DNA of 12,419 nt from Treponema sp. (GTDB lineage: Bacteria; Spirochaetota; Spirochaetia; Treponematales; Treponemataceae), in assembly GCA_003455655.1 (NCBI GenBank), contig DMQP01000004.1:910-13328 (forward strand), in the 5' to 3' direction. The notes below the pieces were generated by a model. The model was not told where the DNA came from and made no database searches. It worked only from the letters and a program-made list of their open reading frames with translations. The translations under genes and the position numbers were made by a program. Shown here in pieces: positions 8,401 through 12,419 of this stretch. How positions within the stretch are numbered: position 1 is the stretch's first letter; every line of letters begins with the position of its first letter.

Positions 8401-11376
8401 GACAATGAAGGTCACGAAATTACACTTGAAGCAGATAAAGAAGAATATGTTCCAGGTGAAACAGCAAACATTGCATTGAATAGTACACTTAGTAAAGGAC
8501 GCTATTTAATTACTGTTGAACGAAACGGAATTCTTAGTCAAGAAGTTCTTGAACTTGATGAACCAAGCACAACGCTTAGTGTTCCCATAAAAGAAAATTA
8601 TGTTCCTCAAGTGTATGTGTCAGTGCAAACAATTGCTCCTCGCGACGGACAGCCTTCAAGCGACTACGACACAAGCGATGTACACAAACCTCAAGCTGTG
8701 TATGGACTTTTGTCTCTTAACATAAGTACACAGACGCGCACTTTTGAAGTAAGTATTTCGCAAGATAAAAAGACATATCGTCCTGGAAGTGAAGCAACAC
8801 TTACGCTTACAGCAAGTCAAAAAGGAAAGCCTCTTGCGAATGCAGAACTTACACTTATGGTAATAGATCGAGGAGTTCTTGATTTAATTGGATATCATGC
8901 AGGTAACCCCATTGACACATTCTACAATCAGGGATTGTTTGGTACAGGTTCAGTTAATTCAGATATGCTTTCGCGACTTGTTGATCCTGTTACTTATGGA
9001 ACATATTCTTTAAGTGCAAAAGAACGCATGCTCTTCTATGCTACAAACCGTATGATGTATAAATCTGCTACTACGGCAGATGGCATGGTGCTTATGGAAA
9101 TGGAAGAAGCAGAATATGATTCGGCAGCTCCTATGGCAGCTATGGGTGCAAGAGCAGAATCAATAGCAGAGAGTGATGTTCCACAAGTGCAAGTGCGCAA
9201 TGACTTTAGAGCAAAAGCTGTCTTTATGCCTACACTGATTACTGATGCAAATGGAAAGGTTGTTACAACATTTAAACTTCCAGATTCTCTTACTGAATAT
9301 GTAGTAACAGTTGTTGGTGTAAAAGAACAGTCTTATGCTTACACCGAAGAAGCGCTTACTGTTGCAAACCCCATTTCTGTACGTGATGTTGAAACACGTA
9401 TTCTTCGTCCAGGAGACAAAGGAGAAGCTGGAGTTGTTATAACAAACATTGGCGACAGTGACACAAGCGTAACTGTTAGCTTTGATGTTTTGAGTGGATT
9501 AGATAAAACAAACTACACTCCCGCAGAAGGAGAGTTAATTCGTCAGAGCGGAAAAGCATCTGTTTTAGGAACAAAACAAAAAACACTCACTGTTGCTTCT
9601 GGAAAAACAGAAACACTTATGTTTGGTGTTGATGCAGAAAGTGCAGGATGGATTACACTTGCCTTTACTGTAAAATCTTCAGAAGTGAATGAAGTTATTT
9701 ACAAAGCACTCGAAATAGAAAAACCTTATGTGTACGAAACAGTCACCTCAGTTGGGCAAATAGGTTCAGAGGAAGCAAAGTCTGAAGAACGAATTGTTTT
9801 CCCGCTTGCTACCGATGACGGTAAGGGTTCTTTCTACATTCAACTTGATGCAACTCGATTGGGAACATTATCAAGTGCAGTTGATTATGTATTCCATTAT
9901 CCCTATGGATGTCTTGAACAGCGATCAAGTGCAGTGCTTCCTCTTATTTCTTTTGGGGAATATATTTCTGTCTTTGGATTGAACAGTGAAGTTGAAGACA
10001 CAAATGCAGTTGTCAAAAAAGAACTGAATGAGTGGGCAAAACTTCAGCGTAAAGACGGTGGCTTCCCTTACTGGCCAGATTCAGATGAAAGTTCGCTTGC
10101 AGTAAGTTTGCGCATTGCAGAAATTCTTGCTCTTGCAAAAGAACATGGAGTTCATGTTCCTTTCGGTCTTAACATAGATAAACTTGCTTCGTACATTCAG
10201 ACTGAAATTAAAAAACTTAAAGACGAAAAATATGCTTACTGCTATCCCGAAGCCTATGCATATTATGTACTGACTCGTCTTGGAAAAAAAGTTTCTATAA
10301 CTGATGTTGAAGCTATTATCAAAAAAGACACGGGAATAAGTGAATATGCTTTTGCAGGTCTTGCGGCTTTGGCTCTTAACAACAGAAATGTTGCAGACAC
10401 TGCTGCTGTTAAAATTAAAAACATGATGGCTCTTACTGCTCGAGGTGCTTCATTCCAAATGCAGTCACCTTGGTATAGCTGGTATTTCTTTAACGGTGAC
10501 AGTGAACGCTACGCACTTGCTTTGCATTTATTTACAAAACTGAATGCAGAAGACATTTACAACGGTCACTTAGTTTACCAAATTTTACAGTTACAGAATG
10601 CGGGCAAAGGATGGTGGCAGTCAACAGCAACAACAAGTCGTGTACTTATTGCGCTGGAAGCATACATTAAGACAAATAAACTTGAACAAACAAATCTTAC
10701 TGCAGAAGCTTTGCTTAATGGTAGAAGTATTTTGTCTGGAACATTTAACGGCCTTGGTTCTCAGCCAGTTGAACAAAGTTTTGATTTTGCACAGTTGAAA
10801 CAAGACGACATTCCTTTTGAAAGTGAAGTTCCCCTTGTTGTGGAAAAAGAAGGTAAGGGTCAGCTCTTTTACACAGTAAGCATGAAGTATGCACTTCCTG
10901 CCCAAGAACAAAAAGCACGAGACGAAGGTTTGTGTGTGTATGTTGAAATAGAAGATGCTCGCACTGGTGAAAAAGTTCAACCAGGAAAACTGAAGAGTGG
11001 TGTAATTTACCGCGAACGTGTTTATGTTACAACGACAAAAGAAAGAACCTTTGTTGCCTTACGGGCACCTGTTCCTGCTGGTGCGCAAATTCTGAATGCG
11101 GCCTTTGTTACAACAGCAAGTATTCCTAATACACAAAGTTCTTCGGCAAAAACAAGTGGCTCTTACTGGTGGCGAAGTCGTATGAGTCATCAGGATGTCT
11201 ACGATGCAGAGATTCGCTGCTTCTGGAATTACATGGGCATAGGAAACCAAAGTTTTGAATTCCTTTTCCGTGCAGACAGAAAAGGCACATACGAAACACC
11301 TGCTGTTATGGCAGAATGTATGTATGAACCAGAAGTGTTTGGACGCTCTGACGGTGCGGTTTGGACAATCGAGTAG
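5494..11376 (+). CDS. Bacterial alpha-2-macroglobulin, thioester-containing lipoprotein
   Basis: This very large envelope protein (1960 residues from this start) belongs to the alpha-2-macroglobulin family, whose members trap proteases covalently when a bait segment is cut. The N-terminus has a short hydrophobic stretch ending LFGSC, a relaxed lipobox with lipidated Cys22, so it should be membrane-anchored on the periplasmic or surface side. A Big_5-like domain follows at about 45-150. Macroglobulin domains carry the hallmarks LYRPGE (596-601) and TYRPGS (1094-1099). The alpha-2-macroglobulin core runs from NDFRAKAVF to LPDSLTEY (1236-1269). The thioester site GCLEQ is intact at 1472-1476, followed by the alpha-helical thioester domain. 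The C-terminal MG10-type domain ends with AECMYEPEVFGRSDG. A Met/Ala/Glu-rich stretch at 1190-1229 is a candidate bait region. The ATG at 5500 (1958 residues) is an alternative start. It is somewhat longer than the E. coli homologue YfhM (about 1650). No pbpC partner is in view. Confidence 0.94.
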   Translation: MSMNTVSRSAMALIAAALFGSCTSVSTGERTASKVNGGSSAQNGQFYVQTVFPQGELSSEAVFPSIQIQFSEPVVALKKLGQPSNTSDAVTITPAVNGVFRWYGTSLLSFDCSDKLIPQKEYTIRINKNLTSINGNEISGQLEYTFRTQELALRSIQPGYTEQKQANRYLDAQDILPEYAKDIAVTFGNKVKGEVVSKYLSVVEEKTKKTHAFTFEQIDEKTLLLHVTDTFPRNCEVNVVLAKGAIPDVDCIATSSEQKKSFHTLKPFKNTYTSGTSTLSISFNHRIKEGTESQIYNALTFNPSMEVTVENVEIHGNTLFVRNLPVSYGDEYSVKLAAKTVCDIYDQVCEDEVTYSVTVPDADSYASFRDGTFVVLESQFEPKRAFEFQNITDGSSYTLTAISGVTDSYKNKKSQTFKIETTEETKNKRVIQTVSLKDFLEQTGSSYRGAVKFESTAFFVPFDGAKKSERNYELSYIQVTDLGVNIRHSWNSTAVMVTSLSKGNAVDNALVTVYKANPEHAYNVRNENMLLGKGTKVTQARTDKTGLATLTFDDSSVDKVSYYIEVRTADDRLVIPLDSVYVQGRNITKIFSDRKLYRPGEELSVKVIDRLLSIGGEYATYTGSYELNLVDNAWNSKRKVYATKTGTTSAQGTTAVDWTLPQDLTPGTYYVEYKRTDGSNYKCYEDIMIQYFERVRFSASASLTPIVYIRGDTLTAEVSASYLGGGSLSGGTVHADWTRYKTSFTPAGQELEQYTFGPLLYDWFWRKGEDAEESFYEQSDEMLSAEGKAHLSVTSGSESAEGAPYFYNLEAQVTDAGNQMIASRAGTIVHPALFYIGVSNAVNIKGFAKKGDKLTFNYVFATPEGKAVSLSALSKEKTLTWSLQRKEWQEVPYIDEYGYEQFKWEEKTVVEQEQTLTVKDTAKTSSVTLTPKEAGRYLLVMQTSDSRGNVVKTERSFYVSGADNVWWRNDNEGHEITLEADKEEYVPGETANIALNSTLSKGRYLITVERNGILSQEVLELDEPSTTLSVPIKENYVPQVYVSVQTIAPRDGQPSSDYDTSDVHKPQAVYGLLSLNISTQTRTFEVSISQDKKTYRPGSEATLTLTASQKGKPLANAELTLMVIDRGVLDLIGYHAGNPIDTFYNQGLFGTGSVNSDMLSRLVDPVTYGTYSLSAKERMLFYATNRMMYKSATTADGMVLMEMEEAEYDSAAPMAAMGARAESIAESDVPQVQVRNDFRAKAVFMPTLITDANGKVVTTFKLPDSLTEYVVTVVGVKEQSYAYTEEALTVANPISVRDVETRILRPGDKGEAGVVITNIGDSDTSVTVSFDVLSGLDKTNYTPAEGELIRQSGKASVLGTKQKTLTVASGKTETLMFGVDAESAGWITLAFTVKSSEVNEVIYKALEIEKPYVYETVTSVGQIGSEEAKSEERIVFPLATDDGKGSFYIQLDATRLGTLSSAVDYVFHYPYGCLEQRSSAVLPLISFGEYISVFGLNSEVEDTNAVVKKELNEWAKLQRKDGGFPYWPDSDESSLAVSLRIAEILALAKEHGVHVPFGLNIDKLASYIQTEIKKLKDEKYAYCYPEAYAYYVLTRLGKKVSITDVEAIIKKDTGISEYAFAGLAALALNNRNVADTAAVKIKNMMALTARGASFQMQSPWYSWYFFNGDSERYALALHLFTKLNAEDIYNGHLVYQILQLQNAGKGWWQSTATTSRVLIALEAYIKTNKLEQTNLTAEALLNGRSILSGTFNGLGSQPVEQSFDFAQLKQDDIPFESEVPLVVEKEGKGQLFYTVSMKYALPAQEQKARDEGLCVYVEIEDARTGEKVQPGKLKSGVIYRERVYVTTTKERTFVALRAPVPAGAQILNAAFVTTASIPNTQSSSAKTSGSYWWRSRMSHQDVYDAEIRCFWNYMGIGNQSFEFLFRADRKGTYETPAVMAECMYEPEVFGRSDGAVWTIE

Positions 11377-11386
11377 GATGAATAAA

Positions 11387-11433
11387 GGGACTGTCATAAT
11401 GAAGTGCACTTCATAAGGCAGTCTCTTTTTTTT
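11387..11433. terminator. Rho-independent terminator after the alpha-2-macroglobulin gene, probably bidirectional
   Basis: GGGACTGTC (11387-11395) pairs with GGCAGTCTC (11417-11425) over nine positions, two of them G-U. Inside lies a perfect 16-base palindrome, ATGAAGTGCACTTCAT (11399-11414). The hairpin is followed on the plus strand by eight T (11426-11433), so it should stop the macroglobulin transcript. On the minus strand the stem is followed by a short TTTATT, a weaker terminator for the opposing gene. The T-run overlaps the stop codon of that gene. Confidence 0.88.
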
Positions 11434-12419
11434 ATTCCGTGCGTTCTATGTTGTAGGTGTATAAGGATGAACCTGTGCCATTAGAATTTGTTACGGTTAT
11501 GTAGACTTTGTTTGTTCCTATTGCAAAGCCTGTGCTTCCGCTGATTATCCACTTCGTCAAATCAGTTGTGTCTCGAGTTGCAGTGCATGTCATCGTGTTT
11601 CCATCTGCATCTTGTCCAGTTGCCGTAATGTTCTGGTCGCTTGAGAAAGTTGTTAAAACAATACTCCAGCCCGTAGCATAGGCACCACTGATTGTATTGG
11701 AGTCGTATTCGTATGTGCCGGGAGTTGTTTCTCCTGCATCATCTAGAGTAGCGAGTTCTGTGCCTGCGTATAGAAGTTGAATGTCATATTTTCGTTTGAA
11801 GTTTCCATTTTTTGAAGTAATGCGGATTGTATAACGAATGGAACGACCTGTTTCTGTTGTGTAGGTAAGTGATGTTGTTCCCGATGCAAGGGATGTAAGA
11901 GACGGATCCCACTTGAACAGAGAAATGTTTGCTCCCGTGTATTCGGTTTGAAGAGACAGAGTTGCAGTTCGTCCTGTATACTTTACATTGTAGACTGTTC
12001 CTGCAGTGTCAGGGTTTGTGGAAAATTCTGATGGCTTTGACTCCATCTGGAAGTAAGAGTTCTTGTTAAAATCTGTGTCCCAATCCACTGTTCCATTAGC
12101 TGATGTAATGTTAAGTACCTTCAGCCTAGACTCTGAGTCGCAGTCCTTGGTAACAGTTACCGTATACACCTTGGGTACTGCACTTGGTGATGTGTTGCTT
12201 ACAGTTATTGTAAGCACGGTTGTACCTTCGGGAATCATTGTTGTTGCATCGCCTAAAGTAATGGTCCAGTCTGTAGGATATGTTGCATTTTGAACAACTG
12301 CTACTGGAATACTGCCACCTGGGAGATAGTTGTTTGGTACTTGTGTCGAAATTGCACTTGCAGTAATGGTTGCGGTTTTACTCTTTGTTACGGCATTTAG
12401 TTCTATTATGTTGGTATTA
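11432..12419 (-). CDS. Repetitive beta-sandwich (cadherin-like) probable surface protein, C-terminal part
   Basis: The frame is open from the stop at 11434-11432 to the window edge, giving 328 codons of the C-terminus; the N-terminus and any signal peptide lie outside. The Met at 12238 is internal, since the same frame continues upstream with similar sequence. The composition is rich in Thr, Ser, Asn and Gly with alternating hydrophobic residues, as expected for Ig- or cadherin-like beta-sandwich domains of secreted or surface proteins. Three strand-turn-strand units end in similar Y-x-V/I patterns (see the repeat entry). One Cys lies in TKDC and one in TMTC. No catalytic motif, sorting signal or membrane anchor is seen at the C-terminus. 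It is convergent with the macroglobulin gene. The function is unknown; adhesion or scaffolding is a family-level guess. Confidence 0.8.
   Translation of the reverse strand, partial: NTNIIELNAVTKSKTATITASAISTQVPNNYLPGGSIPVAVVQNATYPTDWTITLGDATTMIPEGTTVLTITVSNTSPSAVPKVYTVTVTKDCDSESRLKVLNITSANGTVDWDTDFNKNSYFQMESKPSEFSTNPDTAGTVYNVKYTGRTATLSLQTEYTGANISLFKWDPSLTSLASGTTSLTYTTETGRSIRYTIRITSKNGNFKRKYDIQLLYAGTELATLDDAGETTPGTYEYDSNTISGAYATGWSIVLTTFSSDQNITATGQDADGNTMTCTATRDTTDLTKWIISGSTGFAIGTNKVYITVTNSNGTGSSLYTYNIERTE
11435..12226 (-). repeat. Three imperfect beta-strand repeat units in the surface protein
   Basis: Three segments share the pattern of a strand of type V-x-I-T-V, an Asn/Ser-rich turn, then Y-T-V/Y-x-V/I: 12226-12143 (TVLTITVSNTSP to YTVTVTKD), 11848-11768 (IRYTIRITSKNG to YDIQLLY) and 11518-11435 (KVYITVTNSNG to YTYNIERTE). 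Each probably closes one beta-sandwich domain. They are diverged at the protein level and no DNA-level repeat is evident. Confidence 0.55.

Noticed and set aside
10621..11409. Minus-strand frames of 119 and 116 codons opposite the macroglobulin C-terminus
   Set aside because: They are Cys/Phe-rich translations typical of antisense to coding DNA, lying over conserved macroglobulin domains.
12236..12238. Met at 12238 as the start of the surface protein
   Set aside because: The same frame continues upstream to the window edge with equally beta-sandwich-like sequence and no ribosome binding site at this Met.
1..12419. Mobile elements, CRISPR arrays, tRNA or rRNA genes, riboswitches
   Set aside because: Looked for by eye on both strands. 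No spaced direct repeats, transposase motifs, cloverleaf or conserved RNA motif was found; all gene-free gaps are under about 120 bases.

Overview
The window looks like chromosomal DNA from an anaerobic, double-membraned, fermentative bacterium. The best guess is a Treponema-like spirochaete. The reasons are moderately A+T-rich DNA, a very large alpha-2-macroglobulin with a relaxed lipoprotein signal, a cadherin-like beta-sandwich surface protein, and oxygen-sensitive ferredoxin enzymes (indolepyruvate:ferredoxin oxidoreductase and a group B-type [FeFe] hydrogenase). The genus is inferred from gene content, not proven.

Layout. Positions 1-1949 (minus strand) carry iorA and the first 67 codons of iorB. 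Positions 1998-3751 (plus) carry an acidic 82-residue protein of unknown function followed by the hydrogenase. Positions 3748-5382 (minus) carry an AMP-forming acyl-CoA ligase whose stop codon overlaps that of the hydrogenase. Positions 5494-11376 (plus) carry the alpha-2-macroglobulin, ending at a strong hairpin terminator. Positions 11432-12419 (minus) carry the C-terminal part of a repetitive, probably cell-surface protein that runs off the window. No tRNA, rRNA, CRISPR array, insertion sequence or prophage gene was seen, and no stretch over 300 bases lacks a gene.

How the genes may work together. IorAB oxidatively decarboxylates aryl-pyruvates from aromatic amino acids to aryl-acetyl-CoA, CO2 and reduced ferredoxin. 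The hydrogenase can dispose of ferredoxin electrons as H2. An acid:CoA ligase next door could handle the acyl-CoA/acid pair. Each enzyme assignment rests on clear motifs, but treating the three as one fermentation module is inference. The alpha-2-macroglobulin (thioester CLEQ intact) is a protease trap thought to guard the periplasm or envelope, and is functionally separate.

The most unusual feature is regulatory. All four divergently transcribed first genes have a TATACT -10 hexamer at or just before the start codon. For two of them the predicted transcript begins exactly on the A of ATG, which implies leaderless mRNAs. The two downstream operon genes (iorB, hydrogenase) have ordinary Shine-Dalgarno sequences. 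This pattern also sets the start codons of iorA, the ligase and the macroglobulin later than the longest reading frames would.
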